From Bdellovibrionales bacterium (lineage in GTDB: Bacteria; Bdellovibrionota; Bacteriovoracia; Bacteriovoracales; Bacteriovoracaceae): a DNA stretch of 36,782 nt. The translations under genes were made by a program, and so were the position numbers. Below are positions 18,263 to 27,891 of this stretch, piece by piece. Below the pieces are notes generated by a model. It ran no database searches. It saw nothing but the letters and a program-made list of their open reading frames with translations, and was not told the DNA's origin. Position 1 is the stretch's first letter; every line of letters begins with the position of its first letter. Location of the stretch: the NCBI GenBank assembly GCA_023250815.1, contig JAHEZZ010000006.1, positions 1 through 36,782 on the forward strand, given 5' to 3'.

Positions 18263-19423
18263 ACGAAAATTCTATGTCTTTTAACGAGTGAATTAGATAA
18301 GGTTTTTTTTAGTAAAATTGAACGATGTTTAAACCTTGATGGAATTAATACTGAATCTTACTTTAGTAATACAACTATTGCTGACCAGATTGATGAGTCT
18401 TACAATCATGGCAATGTATTTTTTTTTATTAGTATTGATCACCCTTTGCTTTTAAATATTAGTGGTAACAGTAATATTTTTATACAAAAATTTTTCAAAG
18501 CAAATTGGATTGTTATAATGGATTCCAGTGAATTGATCAAAGCATCAAACTTGTCGATTGATTTTAGAGCAATAAAATATCTTTTGAATAAAGAAATGCC
18601 ACCACAACTTCATCTTCCCGTTTTAAGAAGTCTTATCGCTAGTCAAAAAAATATGGAGACAAAATTTACTCTCAGTGACATGGCAAAAAAATTAAACAAA
18701 TTTTTATCCAATAATTTACATCAAATTGAAAAAATTAAAAAGATACATAAAAGACTAGTTAAATTTAGATCAGAAATAATTAGGCCTTTTGAACTCAATA
18801 GTCGCTATGCTCCAGGTTCCGCTTCAGGGGGGGAGTTTTACGATATTTTTAAGGGGGAACACGAAATTCTTTTAGTCATGACTTCTTCTAATAACTATCA
18901 AACTTCTTCAAGCGTAATATCGATTATTCAAATGATCAAATCGGCCCCCAATCTTTCTTCAAATATTGAACAGGGCCATCGTTCTCTTCTTGACTCCTTT
19001 AAAAAATTAGTGGAGTCCGATGTTGATTTTAACTACTTGTTAATGAGGGGTAGTCTTGCCAGTGCTAAAATTTCTGTTATTTCTAAGGGTAATTTTATCT
19101 TAGTTTCTAATAAGCCTTTGAATGAAAAAAATAAGAAGTCGCTACTTCTTGATTTTTTTCATGTAGATAATTTAACTTCTGTTTTAGACAGAGGTGATCG
19201 TATTGTCTTTCTTTCTCCTGGCATTAAAAGAAATATAAATGAACGATTGATTGGGGGCCTGTCGTTGGATAAATTTATTGAAAGCAAAATAGATATTGAT
19301 TTGAAGGACTTAGTTAATGAGGTCTTTTTTCAGATAAAAAATATTTCGAAAAACCGTTTTTTGGAGTACGATGCTACTTTAATTACATTGGAAATTGAAA
19401 AAAATGCTATTTTAAAAATTTAA
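18260..19423 (+). CDS. Degenerate PP2C/SpoIIE-like regulatory protein with N-terminal receiver-like domain
   Basis: SRYAPGSASGGEFYDIFKGEHEILLVMTSSNNYQTSSSVISIIQMIK resembles the SpoIIE phosphatase signature (VGGDFYD...GDVSGHG) with key Asp residues replaced. Confidence 0.6.
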   Translation: MTKILCLLTSELDKVFFSKIERCLNLDGINTESYFSNTTIADQIDESYNHGNVFFFISIDHPLLLNISGNSNIFIQKFFKANWIVIMDSSELIKASNLSIDFRAIKYLLNKEMPPQLHLPVLRSLIASQKNMETKFTLSDMAKKLNKFLSNNLHQIEKIKKIHKRLVKFRSEIIRPFELNSRYAPGSASGGEFYDIFKGEHEILLVMTSSNNYQTSSSVISIIQMIKSAPNLSSNIEQGHRSLLDSFKKLVESDVDFNYLLMRGSLASAKISVISKGNFILVSNKPLNEKNKKSLLLDFFHVDNLTSVLDRGDRIVFLSPGIKRNINERLIGGLSLDKFIESKIDIDLKDLVNEVFFQIKNISKNRFLEYDATLITLEIEKNAILKI

Positions 19424-19436
19424 AATCGAGATTTGT

Positions 19437-20066
19437 ATGTATTTGTTGCCCTTTTTTCTTATTTTTTTGTCTGTCAATGTGAATGCCACCTTTAATGATA
19501 TGGACTGTCTGAATATTAATTATAAAACAACAGTAATCCATAAGGGCCCTCCACTTGGATTAACTGAAAATATATTAAAGATTCATAAATCACTTTGTGT
19601 TATTACAGTTGAGCATGAAAAATTAAAATTTTTTAATAAAAAATGGGAAATAGATGTTTGTCGTGAGCCGGTTCATATAAAATCTGGCACTAAAGATATT
19701 GAAGTTATAAAACGTCCAGCAAATTGCGTAGGGGAAAGTAAAGGTCATGAGTTTTGTACTACTATGCAAGATGTTTTCAATCTTGTTCAGGATGATGGAC
19801 TTATTTTTGCTAACGGTGAAAAAGAGGATCTCAATTCTGATCACGGAAAGGTTTATTGTGGATTTTTATTAATGAAAAAATATTTGGAAGAAGGCTTTGT
19901 TCTTTCTAGGTTTAGTTTTTATGAAAATTTTATTGTCAAAGGATTAAACCCTAATTACGGAAAATCACCGGTGGCATCAACTTCCAATGGTATTGAACCA
20001 TCCCCATCTCCGACCCCGCAACTCTCAACAGATCATAATCAAGCTCCGGAGAAATATCAGCAGTAA
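19437..20066 (+). CDS. Secreted protein of unknown function
   Basis: Signal peptide MYLLPFFLIFLSVNVNA, several Cys, Pro/Ser-rich C-terminus. Starts 13 nt after the preceding gene. Confidence 0.65.
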   Translation: MYLLPFFLIFLSVNVNATFNDMDCLNINYKTTVIHKGPPLGLTENILKIHKSLCVITVEHEKLKFFNKKWEIDVCREPVHIKSGTKDIEVIKRPANCVGESKGHEFCTTMQDVFNLVQDDGLIFANGEKEDLNSDHGKVYCGFLLMKKYLEEGFVLSRFSFYENFIVKGLNPNYGKSPVASTSNGIEPSPSPTPQLSTDHNQAPEKYQQ

Positions 20067-20068
20067 AA

Positions 20069-20647
20069 TTATTCGCCATCAAATTCTAAAATATTAAAAA
20101 CTTTTATTCCATGATCAAGAAGTCTTTTTTTTCCCTTCAGTTCTGGCAGGTCAACGACAAATAATGCTTCTTGAATATTTGCTCCAATTTGCATTAAAAG
20201 TTCTACAGCTGCAATTGCTGTTCCACCGGTGGCAATTAAATCATCTACAAGTAATATCTTATCACCACTTATAAGTGCATCATCATGAATCTCAATGCTG
20301 TCTATTCCGTATTCCAATTGATAAGATTTGCTGATGGTTTTTCCCGGAAGTTTTCCCTTTTTTCTTATTGGCACAAACCCTATTCCAAGTTCATAAGCTA
20401 AGGCCGATCCTAAAATAAATCCCCTAGCTTCAATTCCAACAATCTGTTCGATTTTATTTTTGCTATGTCTTTTTGCAAAAATTTTGATGACATTTTTTAA
20501 TCCTTTGCCATCTTTTAAAAGGGTCGTAATATCTCTGAACATTATTCCAGGCTTGGGAAAGTTAGGGATAGTTCTAATTTGAGATTTTATGTACTCAATT
20601 TCTTTTTGCATATCATTCCTGTTTTTATTGGCAATTTTTAAAAGCAT
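20069..20647 (-). CDS. apt: Adenine phosphoribosyltransferase
   Basis: IRTIPNFPKPGIMFRDITTLLKD, GIEARGFILGSALAYELGIGFVPIRKKGKLP, ILLVDDLIATGGTAIAAVELL PRPP motif. Confidence 0.95.
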   Translation of the reverse strand: MLLKIANKNRNDMQKEIEYIKSQIRTIPNFPKPGIMFRDITTLLKDGKGLKNVIKIFAKRHSKNKIEQIVGIEARGFILGSALAYELGIGFVPIRKKGKLPGKTISKSYQLEYGIDSIEIHDDALISGDKILLVDDLIATGGTAIAAVELLMQIGANIQEALFVVDLPELKGKKRLLDHGIKVFNILEFDGE

Positions 20648-21812
20648 TTTTCAGGTCGGAAATTAAATCGTCGCAATCTTCGATCCCGACAGACAACCGG
20701 ATTAGATTGTTGCTGATTCCTAGTTTTGTACGAACTTTTTCTGGGATCGATGCGTGAGTCATAATCGCCGGATGTTCAATGAGGCTTTCAACTCCTCCCA
20801 AACTTTCTGCCAGAGAAAAAATTTGCACTGATTCCAAAAACTTTCGTGATTCTTTTATTCCGCCCCTTAAAAAGAAAGTAATCATCCCACCAAACCCCGA
20901 CATTTGTTTTTTTGCCACACTATGCTGAGGGTGACTTTCAAGCCCTGGATAAATAACTCGCTCAACTTTTTTATTTTTTTCTAAAAAATTTGCAATCTTT
21001 ATGGCATTTTCTTGATGTCGCTGCATTCTGACTGCAAGTGTTTTTATTCCGCGAAGAACAAGCCATGAATCAAATGGTGAGGCACATGGGCCAATGGAAT
21101 TTTGTAGTCTGAAAAGTTCCTTGTGAATTTTTTGGTCATTCACAATGAGAGCTCCTCCGACGACATCACTATGGCCATTTATATATTTAGTCATTGAATG
21201 TAAAATTATATCTGCACCAAATTTTAATGGGTTTTGAAAATAGGGACTCATAAATGTGTTATCAACTAAAACTAAAGCATTATATTTTTTTGCTTCAGTA
21301 ATTGCAAATTCTAAATCGGTGATTTTAAGAAGAGGGTTAGTTGGAGTTTCAATCCAAAGCAGTGCCGGTTGATATTTTTTTAGTTCCTGTTTTAGAATTT
21401 TTTGATCTGTGGTATTTACAAATATAAATTTGTGAAGTGAATTAAAAATAGTATTAAATATTCTATAGGTACCACCGTAGACATCGTCTCCCACCAAGAT
21501 AGTTGAGTTCGCAGGAAGGGCATGCATAATCAGCATTGTTGCCGAGAGACCTGATGCCGTGACTGTTGCATACTTGCCATTTTCCGCTGAGGCCAAGCAT
21601 TCTTCTAATCTGGTTCGGGTAGGGTTATGGGTTCTAGTATATTCGTAGCCACTATGAATCCCTGGTGATTTTTGGACATAAGTTGAAGTTTGAAAGATTG
21701 GAGGCATGATTGCCCCAGTAGCTTGGTCCGGTTCCCCGCCGACATGTATTACTCTTGTATTTAAGGATTTTTTTGACCAATTGATTGAATAAGATAAATC
21801 TTTTTTTTTCAT
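20625..21812 (-). CDS. Cystathionine gamma-synthase/gamma-lyase (PLP-dependent Cys/Met metabolism enzyme)
   Basis: NTRVIHVGGEPDQATGAIMPPIFQTSTY, EYTRTHNPTRTRLEECLASAE, HSMTKYINGHSDVVGG (PLP lysine), SLGGVESLIEHPA. Confidence 0.93.
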   Translation of the reverse strand: MKKKDLSYSINWSKKSLNTRVIHVGGEPDQATGAIMPPIFQTSTYVQKSPGIHSGYEYTRTHNPTRTRLEECLASAENGKYATVTASGLSATMLIMHALPANSTILVGDDVYGGTYRIFNTIFNSLHKFIFVNTTDQKILKQELKKYQPALLWIETPTNPLLKITDLEFAITEAKKYNALVLVDNTFMSPYFQNPLKFGADIILHSMTKYINGHSDVVGGALIVNDQKIHKELFRLQNSIGPCASPFDSWLVLRGIKTLAVRMQRHQENAIKIANFLEKNKKVERVIYPGLESHPQHSVAKKQMSGFGGMITFFLRGGIKESRKFLESVQIFSLAESLGGVESLIEHPAIMTHASIPEKVRTKLGISNNLIRLSVGIEDCDDLISDLKNAFKNCQ

Positions 21813-21820
21813 AAATAGGC

Positions 21821-23203
21821 CTATAAGTTCTGAGATTGAATAAAATGAAGAACATCGATGTCGGTTAAAATGGCAAAGGGTTTATTGTGATCAGTTACGA
21901 TCACTGTTTCTTTATTTAAAAGTGCATTGGCCACCGCTGACAAAAATTGATGTTGATCAATTGTTGTATATTTATTTGAAGTGGCAACTGAAATAGAGTC
22001 AGCAAGAGAAAAATCCCCTTGGAAAACAGGTTTTAATAGAGATTTTTCAGAAACAATTCCTTTTATGACTCCCGCTTTTCCAATGACTGGAATTTGTGAA
22101 ATACCATTGTTATCCATAAGCTTAATGGCATCACCGACCGTTGCGGTATCACTAATTGTAATAAGTTCTTGTTTGCTTTTTCCTAATTGCTCAAGGACTT
22201 CCTCTACCAAAACATTAAATGATGAATCGAGGTATCCATTGCTACTCATCCATTCATCGTTGTAAATTTTTGAGGTATATCTATTTCCAGAGTCGGGTAG
22301 GAGTACTAAAATCTTTTTTGCAGTTTTTAGAGTTTTAGCATATTTGATAGCGCCGGCAACTGCAAAGCCCGAACTTCCCCCAGCGTAAATACCTTCATGC
22401 TTAAGTAGTGCTCTCGTCATTAAAAAACTTTCTTTATCTCCGCATACGACCCAGTCATCAATTGCTTTAAAGTCGTAATTGCCAGGGATAAAATCTTCTC
22501 CGACTCCCTCAAGAACATAAGGCTTTGCAATTCCGATTTTGCCAGTTTTGGCAAAATCAGCAACAATTGAACCTTCAATGTCGATTCCGATGATTGATAC
22601 TTTTGGCATAACTTTTTTGAGGTATCGGCCAATTCCTGAAATCGTTCCACCCGTACCAACACCTGCCATAAAAATATCAAAGTCTCCCTGGGTCTGATTA
22701 AAAATTTCAGGGCCAGTAGTCTCTTCGTGGGTTTCTCTATTCCAAAGATTGTCATACTGATTAACGTAGTAAGAATTTGGTATGGTTTCAGAAAGTCGTT
22801 TTGAGACACTGTAGTATGAACGAGGGTCCTCGGGCATAACGTTGGTGGGACAAACAATAACTTTTGCTCCAAAGGCCCTTAAATTATTAATTTTTTCTGG
22901 AGATTGTTTGTCAGCGAGGACAAAAATACATTTGTATCCATGTACTGCCGCAAATAGCGCCAGTCCCACACCTGTATTTCCAGATGTCCCCTCGATAATT
23001 GTTCCTCCGGGGTTTAATTTTCCCGCTTTAATCGCTTTTTCCATAATATAAGCGCCGATGCGGTCTTTGGTTGATCCGCCGGGATTTAAATATTCAAGCT
23101 TCACATAAATTTCCGAAGACACGCCAGTAGCAACTTTGTTCAATTTAATTATTGGAGTTTTTCCAATGGCATCTATTATATTTTTTCCCGAACCTTTCAT
23201 CAT
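21821..23203 (-). CDS. Cystathionine beta-synthase (PLP domain plus C-terminal CBS pair)
   Basis: NPGGSTKDRIGAYIMEKA, EGTSGNTGVGLALFAAVHGYK, GVGTGGTISGIGRYLKK; C-terminal CBS domains (TVGDAIKLMDNNGISQIPVI...AILTDIDVLHFI). Confidence 0.9.
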   Translation of the reverse strand: MMKGSGKNIIDAIGKTPIIKLNKVATGVSSEIYVKLEYLNPGGSTKDRIGAYIMEKAIKAGKLNPGGTIIEGTSGNTGVGLALFAAVHGYKCIFVLADKQSPEKINNLRAFGAKVIVCPTNVMPEDPRSYYSVSKRLSETIPNSYYVNQYDNLWNRETHEETTGPEIFNQTQGDFDIFMAGVGTGGTISGIGRYLKKVMPKVSIIGIDIEGSIVADFAKTGKIGIAKPYVLEGVGEDFIPGNYDFKAIDDWVVCGDKESFLMTRALLKHEGIYAGGSSGFAVAGAIKYAKTLKTAKKILVLLPDSGNRYTSKIYNDEWMSSNGYLDSSFNVLVEEVLEQLGKSKQELITISDTATVGDAIKLMDNNGISQIPVIGKAGVIKGIVSEKSLLKPVFQGDFSLADSISVATSNKYTTIDQHQFLSAVANALLNKETVIVTDHNKPFAILTDIDVLHFIQSQNL

Positions 23204-24438
23204 AGGGCCATCCTTTTTTCTTTAAATTCTTTAATTTCATAACAGCTTGCGAGTGTTGCTAATCTTGCGATGACAGAATAGGTACACTCATGACATTTGT
23301 GATCCTGTCCCTGTTGTAATTCACTCATGCAGTATTTTATAAAAATCATTCCTTTGCTATTGAGATTAGAATTGGCGTCTTTTTCTGGATTGGCCCTCAT
23401 AAATCCACCAACACATTTGCCACCAATTAAATACATCGTAATTTCTGCGGGCATATCATCATATTTAAGTACTGTTTCCACTCCTTCTTGTATTAACACG
23501 GAAGTAAATTTAATTTTATTTTTACCAATATCCATTTTGTTTCTTTCTTTGCGATTGATGTTGATAATGTCTTCGCCATTTTCAACAACCATAATACCCA
23601 TGCCATATGTTCCCTTGCTGGCCTTTACAAAAATCTTAGAAGAATCATTTAATTCTTTTTTTAGATCATCGACCGATAGGGCAAGATGATCAAGGCCCTC
23701 CTTGGAGGAAAAATCAATATTTTGAGCAGTTCTGAATTTGGCCATCATAAGATCGGGATCAATTGAATAAAGTGCGGAAAATTCTTCCACTACTTTTTTG
23801 TAATAATTAAAGTGCTTATTTTTCTCTCTGTTATACCACCCCATAAAGTAAGGAGGAACAACTGGAGTTACAATTGAAGGCCAATCTACATTTAGAGGAT
23901 TGGATTGATCGTGATTTAAAATAACCATATCGACAATAAAAGAATCATTTTCTAAAATGACCTTACCGGCCGATACTCGGGCCTGATAAATTTCTATTTG
24001 ATTTCCAGAATGAGTGAGTAATGAAATTTTTCCTTCACTGGCAAATAAGGCCTGGTCAAAGCTAATAAATTTAACTTCAAAACCGGCACTGATAAGTAGT
24101 TTTTGGAGTCCAAAAATATTTTCAAGGTAAAGTGTATTTTTAGTATGCGATTCTGGGTGTATTGCTAATCGAGTGATGCTGTTGCCATATTTTTTTATAG
24201 TTTCTTTCAAAATTTGGACACTGGCATTGAGATCAATAGTACAAATATTATTGAAGCCTGCTGGGTATATATTATGGTCTATTGGTGCGAACTTATTTTT
24301 GCCTTCACGAATATCTACGCTGCTATAAAATGGGACTTCAAAATTGGCCATTATGGCATCAATCTTCTGATGAATTTCATTGAGATTGCTTATTAAAAAT
24401 TTTTCTAATTCCTCTTTCGATTTAATTTTATATGTCAT
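23200..24438 (-). CDS. gshA: Glutamate-cysteine ligase, GshA type (TIGR02049-like)
   Basis: VDIREGKNKFAPIDHNIYPAGFNNIC, FVKASKGTYGMGIMVVENGEDI, GGFMRANPEKDANSNLNSKGMIF. ATGA overlap with the CBS gene. Confidence 0.8.
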   Translation of the reverse strand: MTYKIKSKEELEKFLISNLNEIHQKIDAIMANFEVPFYSSVDIREGKNKFAPIDHNIYPAGFNNICTIDLNASVQILKETIKKYGNSITRLAIHPESHTKNTLYLENIFGLQKLLISAGFEVKFISFDQALFASEGKISLLTHSGNQIEIYQARVSAGKVILENDSFIVDMVILNHDQSNPLNVDWPSIVTPVVPPYFMGWYNREKNKHFNYYKKVVEEFSALYSIDPDLMMAKFRTAQNIDFSSKEGLDHLALSVDDLKKELNDSSKIFVKASKGTYGMGIMVVENGEDIININRKERNKMDIGKNKIKFTSVLIQEGVETVLKYDDMPAEITMYLIGGKCVGGFMRANPEKDANSNLNSKGMIFIKYCMSELQQGQDHKCHECTYSVIARLATLASCYEIKEFKEKRMAL

Positions 24439-24447
24439 GGGGAGAGT

Positions 24448-25506
24448 CTAATCTTTTTTCCAAACTTCGGCCAACTCAGCAACATGCTCTTGAGGAGAAA
24501 TACCTAAAACTTCGGGGAACTCAAAAATTGATTCGAATTGATCTTGGATACAATTTCTTATGCTTTGTTCCCTTTTTATCAGAGAGTTTTTGATTATTGT
24601 TAAGTCGTTCGAATTTGTGGCATCCCAATCTAAGAGTAGTGGCATTAAGCTTTTGTTGATGAGTAAAAAATTATCTTTGTGCATTAGTTTTACAGCGAGA
24701 GAGTGTAATTCTTCTGCCTCTTCTCCTTTATGCTGTTGCGCAGAGGTGACCAAAAACCAATTTGATTTTTTTTCATTTTGTAAAATTTCTTCTAGCTTTA
24801 AGGCATCTGTGAAGGCCTCTTGTGCCAAATAAAGTGAGTGAATCGCCTCGGTAAAGTTTTTTACAAACTCCGGCCCAGTAACAATTTCAAGATAGCTGAT
24901 AAGTTTTTTTATCCCTGTTGTGACTAATAATTTTATGATCCCGATCTCTTTATCTTTATTAGAATTTTTGAGAGACTTTCCTAGGTAGCTAAAAATTTCG
25001 ATAAAACTTTTATCAAAAAAATTATTAATTTTTTTTGCTGATTCTAAAAAATCTATAAAATGTTTTCCTGGAGGAGTATCTAAAATAATGACATCGTATT
25101 TGTTTAAATTATAAAAATGATGCACGTCCACCATGCCCATTATTTCATTCATTCCTCCATAGGGACGAACGAGTGTCTGAATAATTGTATTATTAAAATC
25201 TGTTTTGATTTTAGTTTTTTGTTCAATTCTTTTTAGGCTGGCGTATGGAGACATTAGTATGGCATCAAATGTGGCATTTTGAAATTTCTCACCAAAAATA
25301 TTCCCTTTAACTGATTGGGCCTCGCCGCCTGTTTCATCTTTTATATTTAAAACTTCTTTAAGCCTTTTAGCAGGGTCAATTGTTATTATTAAAACTTTTT
25401 TTGAAAGGTTGGCAAGAAAGAGAGCGCGAGAGGTTGCGAGGGTTGTTTTTCCAACTCCCCCTGTTCCACAAAAAATTTCAATCTGCTTAATATCCGGATG
25501 CTTCAT
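24448..25506 (-). CDS. ArsA/Get3-fold ATPase (subunit 1)
   Basis: IEIFCGTGGVGKTTLATSRALFLANLSKKVLIITIDPAKRLKEVL deviant Walker A; VIILDTPPGKHFIDFL. Confidence 0.85.
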   Translation of the reverse strand: MKHPDIKQIEIFCGTGGVGKTTLATSRALFLANLSKKVLIITIDPAKRLKEVLNIKDETGGEAQSVKGNIFGEKFQNATFDAILMSPYASLKRIEQKTKIKTDFNNTIIQTLVRPYGGMNEIMGMVDVHHFYNLNKYDVIILDTPPGKHFIDFLESAKKINNFFDKSFIEIFSYLGKSLKNSNKDKEIGIIKLLVTTGIKKLISYLEIVTGPEFVKNFTEAIHSLYLAQEAFTDALKLEEILQNEKKSNWFLVTSAQQHKGEEAEELHSLAVKLMHKDNFLLINKSLMPLLLDWDATNSNDLTIIKNSLIKREQSIRNCIQDQFESIFEFPEVLGISPQEHVAELAEVWKKD

Positions 25507-26302
25507 TTAGAAAACTTATATTCTCTGCCAAATTAATGATAATCTGCTCAGAAGAATCTTTAAAAATATAAGGCAAGACATTTGTGACATGTTCATTGAA
25601 TAATCTTAAAACTTCAGTTTCATTTTCAATTTTTTTCTTCAAAAAAAACGGCAAATCGGTATAAGTTTTTTGCATTAGATCGTTGTGATTTAAGCTTTCG
25701 TTGAGGACAATGGAGATATCTTTTATTCCTTTCTCTTGAAAGAAATTTTTTAGATCTAATGATTCATTCATCGCCATATTTGTCGGCAATGAGCTGATAA
25801 TTATTTCTACTTTCTTTTGATTGTAAATAAAGTTTTCCATTCGATTAATATCTTTTACCAAAATGCCACTATGAAATATATTTTTAAAGTTCTGCATACT
25901 GTCCAGCATGGTCATTGCATGTCCAGAAGAAGGGGAGTCTAGCACAATTATTAGGTCGGGATCCTTTTCTAGTAAGTCAATGATGTGTCCCAAGAGTATC
26001 ATTTGACCTAACCCGGGAATCATAGAGAAGGTTGATTTAAAAAAAGGTGCTTTCAATACCATAGAAGCTATAGTGTCAGAGTGCAGTTTGCGTCCGACAT
26101 AAATTTTCATGCTCTCTTCAACTGCGAGGTCGAGGATTGGAATTTGAAGCTGATTTGAAATTTGAGGAAATTGCGCTTGATCAAAACAGTGATACTTTAT
26201 TTTTTTTCCCTGCCTGAGAAGTATGAGTGAAAGGGCAAGAGACAGAGTTGTTTTTCCTGCGCCGCCTTTTCCTGTTACGATATAAAGTTGTTTCGACTTC
26301 AA
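25487..26302 (-). CDS. ArsA/Get3-fold ATPase (subunit 2)
   Basis: LYIVTGKGGAGKTTLSLALSLILLRQGKKIKYHCFDQAQ; DLIIVLDSPSSGHAMTMLDS. Confidence 0.82.
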   Translation of the reverse strand: MKSKQLYIVTGKGGAGKTTLSLALSLILLRQGKKIKYHCFDQAQFPQISNQLQIPILDLAVEESMKIYVGRKLHSDTIASMVLKAPFFKSTFSMIPGLGQMILLGHIIDLLEKDPDLIIVLDSPSSGHAMTMLDSMQNFKNIFHSGILVKDINRMENFIYNQKKVEIIISSLPTNMAMNESLDLKNFFQEKGIKDISIVLNESLNHNDLMQKTYTDLPFFLKKKIENETEVLRLFNEHVTNVLPYIFKDSSEQIIINLAENISFLNEASGY

Positions 26303-27015
26303 AAGGAATAAAAGCTAGTTAACATAAGTTTTTGATATGATCCTTCAACATCGCTGCCATTTTCTTGTTTAACATCAAAGGGATTGTGAAAATGCAGCAA
26401 TAATCCGACAGTAATTTTTTCATTGAGTTTTAAGTCTGCACCTGTTCCAAAATGGTAGCCAAATACCCATTTGCTTTCTGATTCTGTTAAGTTGTTATTT
26501 TGAAATCTTTTCACCAGCGGGTTATAAAAACCAAGCCCGCCGATGGCGTAGGGGGTAAAATTGTCAAATTGATAAAATTTCCCTTTAATTCCAGGAGCAA
26601 TCCCTAGGGTACGAACTTCTGTACTATTTTTTGTTTGTGTCCAGTAATGCAAATTTGCCATAAAATCAAACGAATAGCTTGCGCTGTAATTATAGTATAA
26701 ATCGCCGGTAATTGAGCTGTTGGCAAGATTGTTGAAATCGCCATTTAAAAAGGTTTGTCCAACTCCTACCCCTATCGAATGAACGTTGAGTTCCGATGGT
26801 TGTGTGTTTCCATAAGAATTGCTATGCGCTGGTGCTGAAGGAGGTTCAGTTTGTTTTTCCAGTTGATCTGCCATTTGATCAGCAGTCGTTGGATTTGTGA
26901 TCCTGCCGATCTTTGTATTTTGTGAACTGGCATTTTGAGTAAAAAGAAAAAACCCCATCGCAAATAATGCAACAGGGTTTTTTGATTTTGAGCATTTGTC
27001 TAAATTAATACCCAT
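26299..27015 (-). CDS. Outer-membrane beta-barrel protein
   Basis: Signal sequence, alternating aromatic/polar strands, GIAPGIKGKFYQFDNFTPYAIGGLGFY, C-terminal ...MLTSFYSF. Confidence 0.7.
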   Translation of the reverse strand: MGINLDKCSKSKNPVALFAMGFFLFTQNASSQNTKIGRITNPTTADQMADQLEKQTEPPSAPAHSNSYGNTQPSELNVHSIGVGVGQTFLNGDFNNLANSSITGDLYYNYSASYSFDFMANLHYWTQTKNSTEVRTLGIAPGIKGKFYQFDNFTPYAIGGLGFYNPLVKRFQNNNLTESESKWVFGYHFGTGADLKLNEKITVGLLLHFHNPFDVKQENGSDVEGSYQKLMLTSFYSF

Positions 27016-27042
27016 AAAACCTTTCGAAATTAAAAAAATTAA

Positions 27043-27405
27043 TTAGTTAAGAGTGCTAGACGTTTCCATGCTAGAAAGTTCAGCAGGAACAAACGGCCGG
27101 TACTCCGCTCCACCTAATTTGGCCTCAAGAGACCGAATATGGCCAGTAAAAGTTCCTTCTTCAGAGCGAATAACTCGCTTGAGGAGTTCAACATCTCCTG
27201 CTCTTGTAGACTTTCTTTCTTGGTCAAATAGCAGTTGAATTTGAGTCATGTAAGTGATGTCATTTTTTGTCTTATTATCAATTACCTGAATTTCATGTCC
27301 TTCGCGGATAATTTGTGCGATCTCTTCCAATGTGACGTAGCAGCTTTGGTGAGTGTCATACAGTTTGCGATTTTGGTAACGTTTAATAATTCTTACTTCA
27401 TTCAT
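27043..27405 (-). CDS. PHA synthesis regulator (PhaR) DNA-binding-domain-like protein
   Basis: MNEVRIIKRYQNRKLYDTHQSCYVTLEEIAQIIREGHEIQVIDNKTKNDITYMTQIQLLFDQER is the PhaR N-terminal domain pattern. ATG 27405 is preferred over the track start 27483. Confidence 0.85.
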   Translation of the reverse strand: MNEVRIIKRYQNRKLYDTHQSCYVTLEEIAQIIREGHEIQVIDNKTKNDITYMTQIQLLFDQERKSTRAGDVELLKRVIRSEEGTFTGHIRSLEAKLGGAEYRPFVPAELSSMETSSTLN

Positions 27406-27445
27406 TTTCCTTCCCCTGTTTGTAGTGACTATCTTTATTAATTCT

Positions 27446-27472
27446 AAAGCTATACGCAGTGTGTATAGCTTT
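27446..27472. promoter_or_regulatory. Perfect 10-bp-arm inverted repeat upstream of PhaR-like gene
   Basis: AAAGCTATAC-GCAGTGT-GTATAGCTTT. Confidence 0.6.
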
Positions 27473-27891
27473 GATTTAAACAAATTTTAAGGCTTGTGAA
27501 TAAATTTCACCGCCATGCATTCATTGTTCTGATCCGTCGCCCCTATCGCTAGATAAATCAATAGATTAGGAGCTTTGTTTAAGGTCGCTTCAAATAATGC
27601 TTTGTGCTTAAAAACTTGGAGATGAAATAACAGGAAACTTTTACGCCTGTCAACACGATTTCTAAAATAAAAATCTTACATTATGCACTCGATGCACGTA
27701 ACCTTTGGATGATATTCGCCTATTCCTTTTTAAATTCAATTTGTTGAAATGGGCTTTAATTACGCAGCTTACGCTAGGCAAAGAATTCCAAAAGTAAGAA
27801 TATAAACTTTTAAGCTTAAATAATCAGAAATTTAAACGAAGAGAAAATGAATTTCTAGTTAGGATGACTAGAATTGGCCAGGCAGACAAAA

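Noticed and set aside
22420-22872. 150-aa minus ORF inside the CBS gene
   Set aside because: Alternate frame of a clearly coding gene (cystathionine beta-synthase).
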